NCBI RefSeq assembly: GCF_012568445.1 | Contig: NZ_CP046190.1 | Location: 250,293-314,292 of the forward strand | Length of the DNA: 64,000 bases | Reading direction: 5' to 3' | Source: Enterobacteriaceae endosymbiont of Donacia vulgaris | Lineage (GTDB): Bacteria; Pseudomonadota; Gammaproteobacteria; Enterobacterales; Enterobacteriaceae | In this document: positions 8,786 to 18,546 of the stretch, in pieces | Numbering within the stretch: the stretch's first letter is position 1 | Layout: the number at the start of each line of letters is the position of its first letter | Position numbers and translations under genes: made by a program | Notes under the pieces: generated by a model | What the model saw: only the letters and a program-made list of their open reading frames with translations | Database searches by the model: none | Told to the model about the DNA's origin: nothing

Positions 8786-9700
8786 TTAATTTTTAGTAAA
8801 ATCCATAAATAATTTTTCTAATCTATTGTATTTATTTTTTATGCTAATAATTTTAATATTTTGTTTTATTAATTGTTCGAAAATATTATTTAAATTTTGA
8901 TTTTTCATTACTTTAATTTCTAATTGATAATTATTAAGAATTTTATATTTATAACCATTTATTATTGGAATAATATCTTTCATGTTTATATAATCTAAAA
9001 TAAAAATTTCAAATTTTAATTTACTGAGTAGTTTATTTATAGGATAATTTGCAATTAATATTCCATTATTTATAATTCCAATATGTTGACATAAAAATTC
9101 AGCTTCTTCTAGATAATGAGTTGTTAAAATAATTGTAATTTTTTTTTTAATATTTATTTTTTGGAAAAAAGACCATATGTAATAACGTAATTTAAGATCA
9201 ACACCAGAAGTAGGTTCATCTAAAATTAATAATTTAGGACTATGAATTAGTGCTCTAATTATCATTAAACAACGTTTCATACCTACTGATAAATTTTTTG
9301 CTTTTTGATGTCTTACTTTCCATAATTTTAAGATTTTTAAGTATTTTATAATTTTTGTAATAACTTCTTTTTTTTTTATACCATAATATCCAGCTTGATT
9401 AATTAATATTTGTAGTACAGTTTCAAATGGATTAAAATTAAATTCCTGGGGCACTAATCCTATTTTTTTTTTAGTTTTAAATATATTTTTTTGAACATTT
9501 AATCCAAAAATTTTAATTTTTCCTGAAGATTTATTAATTAAAGAAGTAATTATACCAATAATAGTTGTTTTACCAGCACCATTAGGTCCTAATAAAGCAT
9601 AAAAATCTCCTTTTATAATTTTTAAATTAAAATTTTTTAAAACTTGAAAATTATTAGGATAAATTTTAGATAAATTTATAATTTCTAATGCATAAGACAT
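8786..9700 (-). CDS. yadG: ABC transporter ATP-binding protein YadG
   Basis: Cytoplasmic ATPase that drives YadH. The 304 residues show Walker A GPNGAGKTT (38-46), Walker B LLILDEP (157-163, catalytic E162), the H-loop in TTHYLEEAE and the C-terminal extension typical of YadG. The ABC signature reads LSVGM (137-141) instead of LSGGM, so its first glycine is valine; this might lower ATPase activity. The gene forms an operon with yadH. Transporters are few in such genomes, so retention implies a needed function. Confidence 0.92.
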   Translation of the reverse strand: MSYALEIINLSKIYPNNFQVLKNFNLKIIKGDFYALLGPNGAGKTTIIGIITSLINKSSGKIKIFGLNVQKNIFKTKKKIGLVPQEFNFNPFETVLQILINQAGYYGIKKKEVITKIIKYLKILKLWKVRHQKAKNLSVGMKRCLMIIRALIHSPKLLILDEPTSGVDLKLRYYIWSFFQKINIKKKITIILTTHYLEEAEFLCQHIGIINNGILIANYPINKLLSKLKFEIFILDYINMKDIIPIINGYKYKILNNYQLEIKVMKNQNLNNIFEQLIKQNIKIISIKNKYNRLEKLFMDFTKN

Positions 9701-9808
9701 AATAATATTTTTTTTTTAAAAATTAAAATTATTAAGTATTTTTTAATTTTGTAATATTTAATATTTTATTATATAAATTTTTTAAAAAAAAACAAAATAT
9801 TTTTAAAG

Positions 9809-9842
9809 ATGATGTATTTCATTATAAAATAAAATACATCAT
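9809..9842 (-). terminator. Hairpin terminator after sodA
   Basis: Perfect 11-bp arms (9809-9819 and 9832-9842) with a 12-base loop and two G-C pairs start 7 bases after the sodA stop. Downstream on the minus strand come T-rich bases including a run of nine T. This fits an intrinsic terminator separating sodA from yadG. Confidence 0.5.
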
Positions 9843-9848
9843 AAATAA

Positions 9849-10460
9849 TTATTTATTTAACAATAATTGTGTTACTTTATCCCAATTGATAACATTCCAA
9901 AAAGCTTGAATATATAAATTTTTTTGATTTTGATATTTTAAATAATATGAATGTTCCCATAAATCTAATCCTATTATAGGATAACTAAGTTCTTTATTAT
10001 TCATTAATGGATTGTCTTGATTTATAGTAGTAATTATTTTTAATGTATTTTGTTGTTTAACAACCCAAATCCATCCAGATCCAAAAAAATTTAAAGCTAT
10101 ATTTTCAAACATTATTTTAAAATTTTCTAAATTATCGAATTCTTTTTCAAAAATATTTAAAATAATATTATTAGGTTGAGTATTTTTTTTCAAAATTTTC
10201 CAAAAAAAACTATGATTAGCATGTCCACCTGCGTTATTACGTAAAATAATCTTTTGTGATTTAGAAAGAGATAAATTATTTAAATTAGATATTAATTTAT
10301 TAATTTTAATATCTTTGATATTATTTTTTTGAAGTAACAAATTTGTATTATTAATATAATTTTGATGATGTTTTTGATGATGTATTTTCATTGTTTTTGT
10401 ATCAAAAAAAGGTTCTAAATCAGAATATTTATATAATAAATCCGGTAATGTATAAGTCAT
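9849..10460 (-). CDS. sodA: Superoxide dismutase, manganese type
   Basis: Converts superoxide to peroxide and oxygen in the cytoplasm. The 203-residue protein has the metal ligands H27, H83, D166 and H170. The GGHANH segment (G78, G79) and Q148 in NQDNPL are typical of the manganese rather than the iron form, and the start (MTYTLPDL) resembles E. coli SodA. It lies between aroE and yadG and appears to have its own terminator. Confidence 0.94.
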   Translation of the reverse strand: MTYTLPDLLYKYSDLEPFFDTKTMKIHHQKHHQNYINNTNLLLQKNNIKDIKINKLISNLNNLSLSKSQKIILRNNAGGHANHSFFWKILKKNTQPNNIILNIFEKEFDNLENFKIMFENIALNFFGSGWIWVVKQQNTLKIITTINQDNPLMNNKELSYPIIGLDLWEHSYYLKYQNQKNLYIQAFWNVINWDKVTQLLLNK

Positions 10461-10492
10461 CTAAAATCCTTTAAAAAAAATGATATTAAATA

Positions 10493-11320
10493 TTAATTAT
10501 ATTTTTTATATTTTTTAATTATTTTTTTTGTATGAGGCATGATACCATGCCATAAATAAAAAGAATATGCTGCTTGTTCAATTAACATACCAATACCATC
10601 TGATATTTTTTTAGCTCCATGAATAGTACACCATTTTAAAAATGGAGTAATGGTAAAATTATAATAAAGGTCATAACAAAAAACATCAGGTTGTATAATT
10701 GATACAGGAAGATTAAATGTATTATCTCCCATCAAACTACTAGATGTAGCATTAATAATTAAATGATACTTAATTTGATCATATTTTTGAAATAAATCCT
10801 CTTTTCTAAGACAATTAAGATTTTTTATATTATTAAAATATTTAATAAGATTTTTACCACGTTTATAAGTACGATTAATGATTGTAATATTACAACCAAA
10901 TTTAATTAATGGCATTATAATTCCTTGAGCTGCTCCTCCAGCACCTATTAATAAAATATTACTTGAAGAATTGATAAATTTTAAATTTTTTAAATCTTTT
11001 AATAGACCAATGCCATCTGTATTATCACCTAAAATTTTTTTAGAATTAATAATTTTTATTGTATTTACTACACCAGCTTGTTGTGCCCTTTTTGTTAAAA
11101 TATTACATAATTCATATGCTTCATGTTTAAAAGGAATTGTAATGTTTGCTCCTACACCTCCATTTTTAATAAAATTAAAAAATTTTTTATTAAAATTATT
11201 TTTTTCAACATAAATTTTTGTGTAATTTTGTAATATTCCTGTTTGTTTTGCAAATAATTTATGTATAATTGGAGATTTACTATGTTTTATAGGATTACCA
11301 AATACTGCAAATATTTTCAT
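10493..11320 (-). CDS. aroE: Shikimate dehydrogenase
   Basis: Reduces 3-dehydroshikimate to shikimate with NADPH on the way to chorismate. The 275 residues have the substrate serines S14 and S16 (SKSP), the catalytic pair K65 and D102 (PFKHEAY, DNTDG) and the nucleotide-binding glycine motif GAGGAAQG near 126-133. It is only two bases downstream of tsaC on the same strand, the E. coli order tsaC-aroE. AroA is encoded at 38609-39901. Confidence 0.96.
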   Translation of the reverse strand: MKIFAVFGNPIKHSKSPIIHKLFAKQTGILQNYTKIYVEKNNFNKKFFNFIKNGGVGANITIPFKHEAYELCNILTKRAQQAGVVNTIKIINSKKILGDNTDGIGLLKDLKNLKFINSSSNILLIGAGGAAQGIIMPLIKFGCNITIINRTYKRGKNLIKYFNNIKNLNCLRKEDLFQKYDQIKYHLIINATSSSLMGDNTFNLPVSIIQPDVFCYDLYYNFTITPFLKWCTIHGAKKISDGIGMLIEQAAYSFYLWHGIMPHTKKIIKKYKKYN

Positions 11321-11322
11321 AT

Positions 11323-11883
11323 TTATCCTTTACGAATAACTAAATTAGTAAAACTATCTCTAATTTCTGATGGTTTTAAATATCCTCCTGTTTCCCCATT
11401 TAAAATTAAAATATGTTTTTTTATATGATGAAAATGATATAGTACTTCTTGATAAGTTAAACACGGTTTCATGCCTGAAATATTCGCACTAGTAGAAACA
11501 ATAGGTTTTCCAAAATAATTACATAATTTACTTATTAAGTAATGGTTAGTTACACGAACAGCTATAGAATTAAAATTTCCAGTTAACCAATAAGGAGTAT
11601 TTTTTGAAACAGGCATAGTCCATGTTATCATGCCAGGCCAAGTAGATAAAATTTTTTTTTTTTGTTTTTTAAGAATTTTTTTTTCATTTATATATTTCAA
11701 TAATTGACTATATTGAGAAGCAATTATAATTAATCCTTTTTTTATACTACGTTTTTTTATTGTTAATAATTTATTGACTGCTTTTTTATTATCTGGATCA
11801 CATCCTAAGCCAAATACAGATTCAGTAGGATAAGCTATAATTTTACCCATTTTTAGTGCATTAATAAAAATTTGTATATCCAT
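11323..11883 (-). CDS. tsaC: Threonylcarbamoyl-AMP synthase TsaC
   Basis: Makes threonylcarbamoyl-adenylate from threonine, bicarbonate and ATP, the first step of t6A37 formation; TsaD uses the product. The 186 residues carry the YrdC fold markers YPTESVFGLGCDP (18-30) and PIVSTSANISG. It is a single-domain protein like E. coli TsaC. A run of 12 A on the coding strand (11652-11663) encodes lysines. It is co-directional with aroE and divergent from def. Confidence 0.95.
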   Translation of the reverse strand: MDIQIFINALKMGKIIAYPTESVFGLGCDPDNKKAVNKLLTIKKRSIKKGLIIIASQYSQLLKYINEKKILKKQKKKILSTWPGMITWTMPVSKNTPYWLTGNFNSIAVRVTNHYLISKLCNYFGKPIVSTSANISGMKPCLTYQEVLYHFHHIKKHILILNGETGGYLKPSEIRDSFTNLVIRKG

Positions 11884-12007
11884 AATTTTTTTATAAATAG
11901 TTTGATATAATTATAAATGAATTATATATTAATATATATGAATAATTTAAAGATTAAAAAAAATTCTATTTTATTACAAAAATTGTTTTAAAAAGAAGAT
12001 ATCCATT

Positions 12008-12544
12008 ATGTCTATAATAAAATTATTATATTTTCCTAATAAAAAATTAAGAAATATTGCTAAATCTATTAAAAATATTAATAATGATATTAAATTATTA
12101 GGAAATAATATGCTTGAAATGATGTATTCTTATAATGGTATTGGTTTAGCAGCAACGCAAATAGGAGTAAATAAAAGAATTATTGTTATTGATATAACTG
12201 AAAAAAAAAATAATCCTCTTATTCTTATTAATCCTAAAATAATAAAATTTGATAAATTAAAAATTAATAGTACTGAAGGTTGTCTTTCTATCCCTATTAA
12301 ACAAAAATATATCGTTTTAAGATCTAAAAAAATAAAAATTAAAGCTCAAAATTTAATGAATGAATTTATTGAATTAGAAGCAAAAAATTTATTATCTTTT
12401 TGTATACAACATGAAATTGATCATTTAAACGGGATTTTATTTATTGATTATTTATCAAATTTAAAATATCGAAGAATTTGTGATAAAATAAATAAACTCA
12501 ATCATAAAATAATATTTTTTAAAAAACAGAATTATCTAAAATGA
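12008..12544 (+). CDS. def: Peptide deformylase
   Basis: Removes the formyl group from nascent proteins; acts with Fmt, which adds it to initiator tRNA. The 178 residues hold the three family motifs: GIGLAA (44-49), EGCLS (E90-C92) and QHEIDHLNG with H135, E136 and H139. C92, H135 and H139 bind the metal. It overlaps fmt by four bases (ATGA), indicating translational coupling; def-fmt is also the E. coli order. Confidence 0.97.
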   Translation: MSIIKLLYFPNKKLRNIAKSIKNINNDIKLLGNNMLEMMYSYNGIGLAATQIGVNKRIIVIDITEKKNNPLILINPKIIKFDKLKINSTEGCLSIPIKQKYIVLRSKKIKIKAQNLMNEFIELEAKNLLSFCIQHEIDHLNGILFIDYLSNLKYRRICDKINKLNHKIIFFKKQNYLK

Positions 12545-13518
12545 AAAAAAAAATAAAAATTGTTTTTATGGGTACTTCAAAATTTGCCTCTTATCATTTA
12601 AAAGGTTTAATAAATAATGTTTATAGTACAGTATCTTGTGTTATCACTAAACCAGATACTTATGCTAATAGAGGTTATAAATTAACTTTTAACTCTGTAA
12701 AAAAAATAGCAATAAAATATAAAATAAATGTATTACAACCAGAATCTCTAAATTCTTTAAAATTAATTAAAGATATTATTAACTATCAATGCGATATTAT
12801 TGTAGTTGTTGATTATGGTTTATTGATACCTAACGAAATATTAAATATACCTAAATTATTTTGTATGAATATACATGCTTCATTATTACCTAGATGGAGA
12901 GGATCAGCTCCTATACAAAGAGCTTTATTAGCAAATGATTTAAAAACAGGTATTAGTATTATTAAAATGAATAATTTTTTAGATCAAGGTGATATTATTT
13001 ATCAAATAGAATATAATATTTTATTATATGATACATACGGATCATTATATAAAAAATTAGCTACATTAGGATTAGAAGGTTTATTATTTATAATAAAAAA
13101 AATTTCAAAAGGAGAACAAATAAAATTTCAATCTCAAAATATTAAAATGATAAAACCTACATATGCAAAAAAAATATCTAAAACAGAATGTAAATTAAAT
13201 TGGAATTTACCAGCTAAAAAATTAGAATGTATGGTTCGTGCTTTTAATCCTCGCCCGGGGACTTTCTTTATTATCAAAAATAAAAGATTTAAAGTTTGGC
13301 AAGCAGAAGTCATTAATAATTTTAATAATGACTATGTAACGAAAATACCAGGAACTATTTTATCAATTAATAAATATGGTATACAAATAAATACTATAAA
13401 TGGAATTTTAAATATTCAAATTATTCAACCTAGTGGTAAAAAACAAATGAATATTCAAAATTTTTTAAATTTTAACCAATATAAAAATTTTTTTAAAAAA
13501 AATAATATAATTATTTAA
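12541..13518 (+). CDS. fmt: Methionyl-tRNA formyltransferase
   Basis: Formylates initiator Met-tRNA with 10-formyl-tetrahydrofolate. The 325 residues show the catalytic asparagine and histidine (N110, H112 in MNIHASLLPRWRG) and the SAPIQ loop, followed by the C-terminal tRNA-binding domain. The start codon is followed directly by ten A (12544-12553). The tail overlaps the tail of the convergent rplQ by eight bases. In E. coli rsmB, trkA, mscL, zntR and arfA lie between fmt and rplQ; all are gone here. Confidence 0.96.
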   Translation: MKKKIKIVFMGTSKFASYHLKGLINNVYSTVSCVITKPDTYANRGYKLTFNSVKKIAIKYKINVLQPESLNSLKLIKDIINYQCDIIVVVDYGLLIPNEILNIPKLFCMNIHASLLPRWRGSAPIQRALLANDLKTGISIIKMNNFLDQGDIIYQIEYNILLYDTYGSLYKKLATLGLEGLLFIIKKISKGEQIKFQSQNIKMIKPTYAKKISKTECKLNWNLPAKKLECMVRAFNPRPGTFFIIKNKRFKVWQAEVINNFNNDYVTKIPGTILSINKYGIQINTINGILNIQIIQPSGKKQMNIQNFLNFNQYKNFFKKNNIII

Positions 13519-13897
13519 CTTTCTTCTTTTTTAAAACTATTTTTCGTCCTATTAATTCTATATATGCCATAGGTGCCTTATCTCCATTACGGAAACCACA
13601 TTTTATTATACGTGTATATCCACCTAATCTATTTTGAAATTGAGGGGCAATAACATTAAAAAGTTTTATAATATTATATTTATTATTTAATTTAGATCTT
13701 ATTAATCTTTTGTTAGAAATAGTATTTTTTTTAGCAATAGTAATTATTGGTTCTATTATTTTTCTAAGTTCTTTAGCTTTCATTAAAGTAGTTTTAATAA
13801 TTTCATTATTAATTAATGAATTCATCATATTAAGTAACATTGCGTTACGATGAGTACTATTTTTATTAAAATAACGACCTGTTTTACGATGGCGCAT
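13511..13897 (-). CDS. rplQ: 50S ribosomal protein L17
   Basis: Last gene of the alpha operon. L17 sits near the peptide exit region of the 50S subunit. The 128 residues begin MRHRKTGRYFNKNSTHR, the typical basic start, and end with a short Lys-rich tail; E. coli L17 has 127. It follows rpoA closely and converges on fmt with an eight-base overlap and no visible terminator. Confidence 0.97.
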   Translation of the reverse strand: MRHRKTGRYFNKNSTHRNAMLLNMMNSLINNEIIKTTLMKAKELRKIIEPIITIAKKNTISNKRLIRSKLNNKYNIIKLFNVIAPQFQNRLGGYTRIIKCGFRNGDKAPMAYIELIGRKIVLKKKKVK

Positions 13898-13926
13898 TTT
13901 TTTACCTAATTTTTAAAATTAATTTT

Positions 13927-14940
13927 TTATGATTTTTTTTTATTATTATTTATAAGTGGAGGCCAATTATCTAATCTCATACCTAATGATAACCCTCTTG
14001 AAGCTAATATATCTTTTATCTCTGTTAATGATTTTTTTCCTAAATTTGGGGTTTTTAACAATTCTACTTCAGTTCGTTGTACTAAATCACCTATTAAATG
14101 AATTAATTCAGTTTTTAAACAATTTGCAGAACGTACAGTTAATTCTAAATCATCTACTGAATGTAGTAAAATAGGATCAAATTCTGGTTTTTCCTCTTTA
14201 ATTTCTTCTTCTTGTTTAATATCTTGTAAATTGACAAATGATGCTAATTGTTCAGATAAAATAGTAGCTGCTTTTCTAATAGCTTGCTCTGGATCAATTG
14301 TACCATTTGTTTCCATTTCTATTATTAATTTATCTAAATCGGTTCTTTGTGCAACCCTGGCTGCTTCTACATTATATATAATTCTTTTTATAGGACTGTA
14401 AGATGCATCTAATAATAATCTACCTATTTTATGATCATTTTTAAAATTATTATTATTTATTTTTGTATGTGCAGCTACATATCCTCGACCTAATTCTATT
14501 TTAATTTTCATATTAATTGATGTGTTTATATTTGTAATATGACAAATAATATGTTCTTGATTTATAATTTCTACATCATTACCATGATCAATATCAGAAG
14601 CTTTTACAATTCCAATACCAGTTTTGTTTAAAGTTAAAATTACCTCTTTTTTATTATTTTCTATTTTTATAGCTAATTTTTTTAAATTCAATAATATTTC
14701 AATAATATCTTCTTTAATACCTTCTTTAATACTATATTCATGTAATATCCCTTCTATTTCCACTTCCGTCACTGCATAACCAGGTATTGAAGATAATAAA
14801 ATACGTCTTAATGCATTTCCTAAAGTATGACCAAAACCACGTTCTAAAGGTTCTAAAGTTACCTTTATAGTATGAGTAGTAATATGTTCTATATTTACTA
14901 ATCGAGGTTTTAAAAATTCTGTAATAGAATTTTGATCCAT
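13927..14940 (-). CDS. rpoA: RNA polymerase alpha subunit
   Basis: Assembles RNA polymerase and contacts promoters and activators. The 337 residues hold both the N-terminal dimerisation domain ([10 protein letters not shown] near 45-55) and the C-terminal DNA-binding domain with the HhH-like [13 protein letters not shown] segment and the terminal LDNWPP motif. Keeping the C-terminal domain means UP-element or activator contacts remain possible. It lies between rpsD and rplQ in the alpha operon. Confidence 0.98.
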   Translation of the reverse strand: MDQNSITEFLKPRLVNIEHITTHTIKVTLEPLERGFGHTLGNALRRILLSSIPGYAVTEVEIEGILHEYSIKEGIKEDIIEILLNLKKLAIKIENNKKEVILTLNKTGIGIVKASDIDHGNDVEIINQEHIICHITNINTSINMKIKIELGRGYVAAHTKINNNNFKNDHKIGRLLLDASYSPIKRIIYNVEAARVAQRTDLDKLIIEMETNGTIDPEQAIRKAATILSEQLASFVNLQDIKQEEEIKEEKPEFDPILLHSVDDLELTVRSANCLKTELIHLIGDLVQRTEVELLKTPNLGKKSLTEIKDILASRGLSLGMRLDNWPPLINNNKKKS

Positions 14941-14962
14941 TTATATACTCTCTTATAAAAAA

Positions 14963-15583
14963 TTATTTTGAATATAACTCAATAATTAAATGTTCATTAA
15001 TATCTGCAGGTAAATCAGAACGTTCAGGAAGTTTTTTAAAAATACCTTCCATTTTTTTACTATTTACTTCTAACCAATTTGATTTTTCTCTTTGTGTATA
15101 TAAATCAATTGAAGCATTAATTCTTAATTGTTTTTTAGATTTTTCACATACAGAAATTTTATCATTTAAAGATACTTGATAAGAGGCTATATTTACAATT
15201 AAATTATTAATTTTAATTGATTTATGAGAAATTAATTGTCTAGCTTCTGCTCTTGTAACTCCAAAACCCATTCTATAAACAACATTATCTAATCTTTTTT
15301 CTAATAAACATAATAAATTAAAACCAGTATTACCTTTTATACGTGATGCTTTTTTATAATAATTATGAAATTGACGTTCTAATATACCATATAATCTACG
15401 TATTTTTTGTTTTTCTCTTAACTGAATTCCATAATCTGATAACCTAGATTTTTTTATACCATGTTGTCCTGGTGCTTGTTCTAACTTACATTTTGTATCA
15501 ATAGAACGTACGTTAGATTTTAAAAATAAATCAGTTCCCTCTCTTCGAGATAACTTTAATTTTGGTCCTAAATATTTTGCCAT
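14963..15583 (-). CDS. rpsD: 30S ribosomal protein S4
   Basis: Primary 16S rRNA-binding protein, 206 residues as in E. coli. The S4 RNA-binding domain ([19 protein letters not shown]) and the C-terminal [21 protein letters not shown]-type tail are conserved. In relatives S4 represses the alpha operon through a leader pseudoknot before rpsM; the 51-base rpmJ-rpsM gap here leaves little room for it. Confidence 0.98.
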   Translation of the reverse strand: MAKYLGPKLKLSRREGTDLFLKSNVRSIDTKCKLEQAPGQHGIKKSRLSDYGIQLREKQKIRRLYGILERQFHNYYKKASRIKGNTGFNLLCLLEKRLDNVVYRMGFGVTRAEARQLISHKSIKINNLIVNIASYQVSLNDKISVCEKSKKQLRINASIDLYTQREKSNWLEVNSKKMEGIFKKLPERSDLPADINEHLIIELYSK

Positions 15584-15623
15584 TTATTTAATCCTGAGAT
15601 ATTTAAATTAATAAAAAAATTAT

Positions 15624-16013
15624 TTATACTCTTCTTTTTTTAGGAGGTCTACATCCATTATGAGGAATAGGAGTAATATCAGTAATATTAGTTATTTTAA
15701 AACCGGCATTATTTAATGCTCTAATAGTAGATTCTCTCCCAGGACCTGGACCTTTTACCATAACTTCTAAATTTTTAATACCATAATTTTTAACAATTTC
15801 AGCACATTTTTCTGCAGCTATTTGTGCTGCAAATGGAGTGGATTTTCTTGATCCTCTAAAACCAGAACCTCCTGCTGTTGCACATCCTAAAGAATTACCT
15901 TGTCTATCAGTAATAGTAACTATTGTATTATTAAAAGAAGCATGTATATGAGCAATACCATCTATAATTTGTTTTTTAGGATTTTTTTTAGAATGTAAAG
16001 ATTTTTTTTTCAT
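15624..16013 (-). CDS. rpsK: 30S ribosomal protein S11
   Basis: Platform protein of the 30S subunit near the mRNA exit. The strongly conserved core ([17 protein letters not shown]) and the C-terminal [11 protein letters not shown] are present. An ATG four codons upstream (at 16025) gives 133 residues; I chose the ATG at 16013 because it gives 129, the E. coli length. Neither start has a clear Shine-Dalgarno sequence. A tract of A codes for lysines right after the start. Confidence 0.95.
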   Translation of the reverse strand: MKKKSLHSKKNPKKQIIDGIAHIHASFNNTIVTITDRQGNSLGCATAGGSGFRGSRKSTPFAAQIAAEKCAEIVKNYGIKNLEVMVKGPGPGRESTIRALNNAGFKITNITDITPIPHNGCRPPKKRRV

Positions 16014-16042
16014 TATATATACCATTTGCTATAATTAAAATA

Positions 16043-16399
16043 TTATTTTTTAAAATATTTATAGAATTTTTTTCTAGTATGTGCATTAGTTTTGGTTCGT
16101 TGTCCTCTAACAGGTAATCCTTTTTTATGACGTAATCCTCTATAACAACCAAGATCAATTAATCTTTTAATATTTAAATTAATATCTCTTCTTAAATCTC
16201 CTTCTACTTTAAATTTTGATATAATATTTCTTAATAAATCTATTTTTTTTTCTGTAAGTTTATTTATTTTAATATCTTGAGAAATATTAGTTATTTTACA
16301 TATACGAATTGCATGAGATTTACCTATTCCATAAATATATTTTAATGCTATTATTATACGTTTATTATCAGGAATATTAACTCCAGCTATACGAACCAT
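16043..16399 (-). CDS. rpsM: 30S ribosomal protein S13
   Basis: Head protein of the 30S subunit forming intersubunit bridges and contacting P-site tRNA. The 118 residues match E. coli and include [12 protein letters not shown] at the start and the [22 protein letters not shown]-type C-terminal motif. It is the first gene of the alpha operon, 51 bases after rpmJ. Confidence 0.97.
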   Translation of the reverse strand: MVRIAGVNIPDNKRIIIALKYIYGIGKSHAIRICKITNISQDIKINKLTEKKIDLLRNIISKFKVEGDLRRDINLNIKRLIDLGCYRGLRHKKGLPVRGQRTKTNAHTRKKFYKYFKK

Positions 16400-16450
16400 T
16401 TTAAATCCTTTCTTAAATTTTAGAATATGTTTTTGTAATAAATAAAATAA

Positions 16451-16567
16451 TTATCCTTGACGCTGTTTATGTTTAGGATCTGTCTTACAAAATACATATA
16501 TTACTCTATTTCTACGAATAATTTTACAATTACGACATAATTTTTTTATTGAAGTACGAACTTTCAT
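16451..16567 (-). CDS. rpmJ: 50S ribosomal protein L36
   Basis: 38-residue zinc-ribbon protein of the 50S subunit, starting [16 protein letters not shown] and ending KHKQRQG. The C+ zinc ligands C11, C14, C27 and H33 are all kept. It lies between secY and rpsM, its standard place at the end of the spc operon. The size equals E. coli L36 exactly. Confidence 0.95.
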   Translation of the reverse strand: MKVRTSIKKLCRNCKIIRRNRVIYVFCKTDPKHKQRQG

Positions 16568-16600
16568 TCTATTATATCTCCTAAACATATTTAATAAATA

Positions 16601-17929
16601 TTATCCTTTAAAATTAACTTTTTTAAGTATAGACTCATACTGAGTAGACATAATTAATGTTTGAATTTGTGTAATAAAATCCATAATTACTACTATTACT
16701 ATAAGTAATGATGTACCACTTAAATAAAATGGAACATTAATAATATTACGTAAAAATTCTGGTATAAGACAAATAAAAGTAATATATAAACTACCAGTAA
16801 ATGTTAATCTCATAATTATTTTTTTTATATATTTAGCTGTTTGTTCTCCAGGTCTAATACCTGAAATATATGCACCAGATTTTTTTAAATTATCTGCAGT
16901 TTCTTGAGGATTAAAAACTAAAATAGTATAAAAAAAACAAAAAAATATGATTGCTAAAATATATAATCCAATATATATTGGTTGTCTAGGTTGTAATGAT
17001 ATAGCAACATTTTTAACCCAATTCCAACTAATAATAGTACTTAACCATGAAAATACAGTAGAAATAAATAAAATAATACTAGAAGAAAATATTGCAGGAA
17101 TAACTCCAGCCATATTAACTTTTAATGGTAAATGAGTATTTTGTTGTGTATTATATATTTGTTTTCCATAGTATCTTCTAGCGTATTGAACATTAATTTT
17201 TCTCTGACCTTTTTCAATAAATACAATAAATAAAATTATTAAAAATATAAAAAATAATAAAAGAAAAAAAATAAAGAAATTTAAATCTTCTTGTTTTATT
17301 TTTTCAATAATTTGAACTATATTAAAAGGTAAAGTAGTAATTATACCAATTACTATAATAATAGAAACACCATTACCAATACCTCTTTTTGTAATTTGTC
17401 TACCTAACCACATTAAAAATGTAGTACCTGTGATTAAACTTAAATTAGAAATTATAAAAAAACTAACACCAGGATTCATTACTAAATTAGTCATACCTGG
17501 AAAATTAGGTAATCCAGTAGTTATACCTATAGATTGAATACAGGCCAAAATTAGTGTACTATACTTAGTATATTTATTAAGTTTTTTTTTACCTTCTTCC
17601 CCTTCTTTTTTTAAAGAAATAAAAAATGGATGCACTACGGTTAAAAGCTGCATAATAATAGATGAAGATATATACGGCATAACACCTAATGCAAAAATTG
17701 ACGCTCTACTTAGAGCTCCCCCAGAAAACATATTAAACATATCAATAATAGTACCATGCTGTTTAATAATTAAAGAATGTAAAACACTAATATTAATACC
17801 TGGAATAGGTATAAATGAACCTATACGAAAAATCAAAATAGAAGTTATTAAAAATATAAATCTTTCTTTTAATTCAATAAACCCTTTTTTAGTACTTTGA
17901 AAATTTAATTGTTTAAGTGATTTAATCAT
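16601..17929 (-). CDS. secY: Protein translocase subunit SecY
   Basis: Channel protein of the Sec translocon in the inner membrane, exporting and inserting proteins with SecE and SecA. The 442 residues include ten predicted membrane helices. The plug/TM2 region [20 protein letters not shown] and the late loop ([12 protein letters not shown]) are typical. It sits between rplO and rpmJ. The OmpF-like porin at 34667-35881 and the MrdA periplasmic domain are likely clients. Confidence 0.98.
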   Translation of the reverse strand: MIKSLKQLNFQSTKKGFIELKERFIFLITSILIFRIGSFIPIPGINISVLHSLIIKQHGTIIDMFNMFSGGALSRASIFALGVMPYISSSIIMQLLTVVHPFFISLKKEGEEGKKKLNKYTKYSTLILACIQSIGITTGLPNFPGMTNLVMNPGVSFFIISNLSLITGTTFLMWLGRQITKRGIGNGVSIIIVIGIITTLPFNIVQIIEKIKQEDLNFFIFFLLLFFIFLIILFIVFIEKGQRKINVQYARRYYGKQIYNTQQNTHLPLKVNMAGVIPAIFSSSIILFISTVFSWLSTIISWNWVKNVAISLQPRQPIYIGLYILAIIFFCFFYTILVFNPQETADNLKKSGAYISGIRPGEQTAKYIKKIIMRLTFTGSLYITFICLIPEFLRNIINVPFYLSGTSLLIVIVVIMDFITQIQTLIMSTQYESILKKVNFKG

Positions 17930-17936
17930 GTATTAT

Positions 17937-18365
17937 TTATTCCTCAATGATACCACCTAATTTTTTTATAATTACTTTAACACTTTTTGTACAGTTTAAT
18001 TTAATAATTTTTTTTGATGAAATAATATTCCCCTGGTTGATAATTTTAACATATTTAATTTTTTTACCAATTATTTTAGCAGATTTTAAAACATTTATAT
18101 TAATATGATGACTATCTGTTTTTTCTAAATCTCTTAACCTAATTTCTTTAAAAAATTTTTTTTTTTTTGATTTAAATCCAAATTTAGGTAATCTTCTATG
18201 TAAAGGGCTTTGACCACCTTCAAAAGATTTATTTAAATTATAACCAGATCGAGATTTTTGTCCTTTATGACCTCTACCACTTGTTTTTCCTTTTCCAGAA
18301 CCAATTCCTCTACCTAATCTTTTTTTATTTTTTTTAATTTTAGAACACAAATTATTTAAATTCAT
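17937..18365 (-). CDS. rplO: 50S ribosomal protein L15
   Basis: 23S rRNA-binding assembly protein, 142 residues (E. coli 144). The glycine-rich N-terminal half ([22 protein letters not shown]) and [16 protein letters not shown] are conserved. Lysines 67-70 are encoded by a run of 13 A, a possible slippage site. The start lies one base after the rpmD stop, so the two are probably translationally coupled. Confidence 0.97.
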   Translation of the reverse strand: MNLNNLCSKIKKNKKRLGRGIGSGKGKTSGRGHKGQKSRSGYNLNKSFEGGQSPLHRRLPKFGFKSKKKKFFKEIRLRDLEKTDSHHININVLKSAKIIGKKIKYVKIINQGNIISSKKIIKLNCTKSVKVIIKKLGGIIEE

Positions 18366-18366
18366 A

Positions 18367-18546
18367 TTAGTATATAACCTTTATCATATAAGATATTTTT
18401 TTGATCATTCCTAAAATACTAGGTGTATTTTTTTTAATAACAGTATGTCCAATATGTTTTAGTCCTAAACTAATTAAAATTGCTTTATGTTTAGGTAATC
18501 TACCTATAGAACTTTTAATTTGTGTAATTTTAATATTTTTTAACAC
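18367..18546 (-). CDS. rpmD: 50S ribosomal protein L30, GTG start
   Basis: 59-residue 50S protein, the E. coli length, with the conserved [17 protein letters not shown] and [10 protein letters not shown] segments. No ATG is available at the right place: translation must begin at GTG (18544-18546), which lies 17 bases inside the end of rpsE. The overlap suggests coupled translation with rpsE. The position between rpsE and rplO is the standard spc operon order. Confidence 0.93.
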   Translation of the reverse strand: MLKNIKITQIKSSIGRLPKHKAILISLGLKHIGHTVIKKNTPSILGMIKKISYMIKVIY

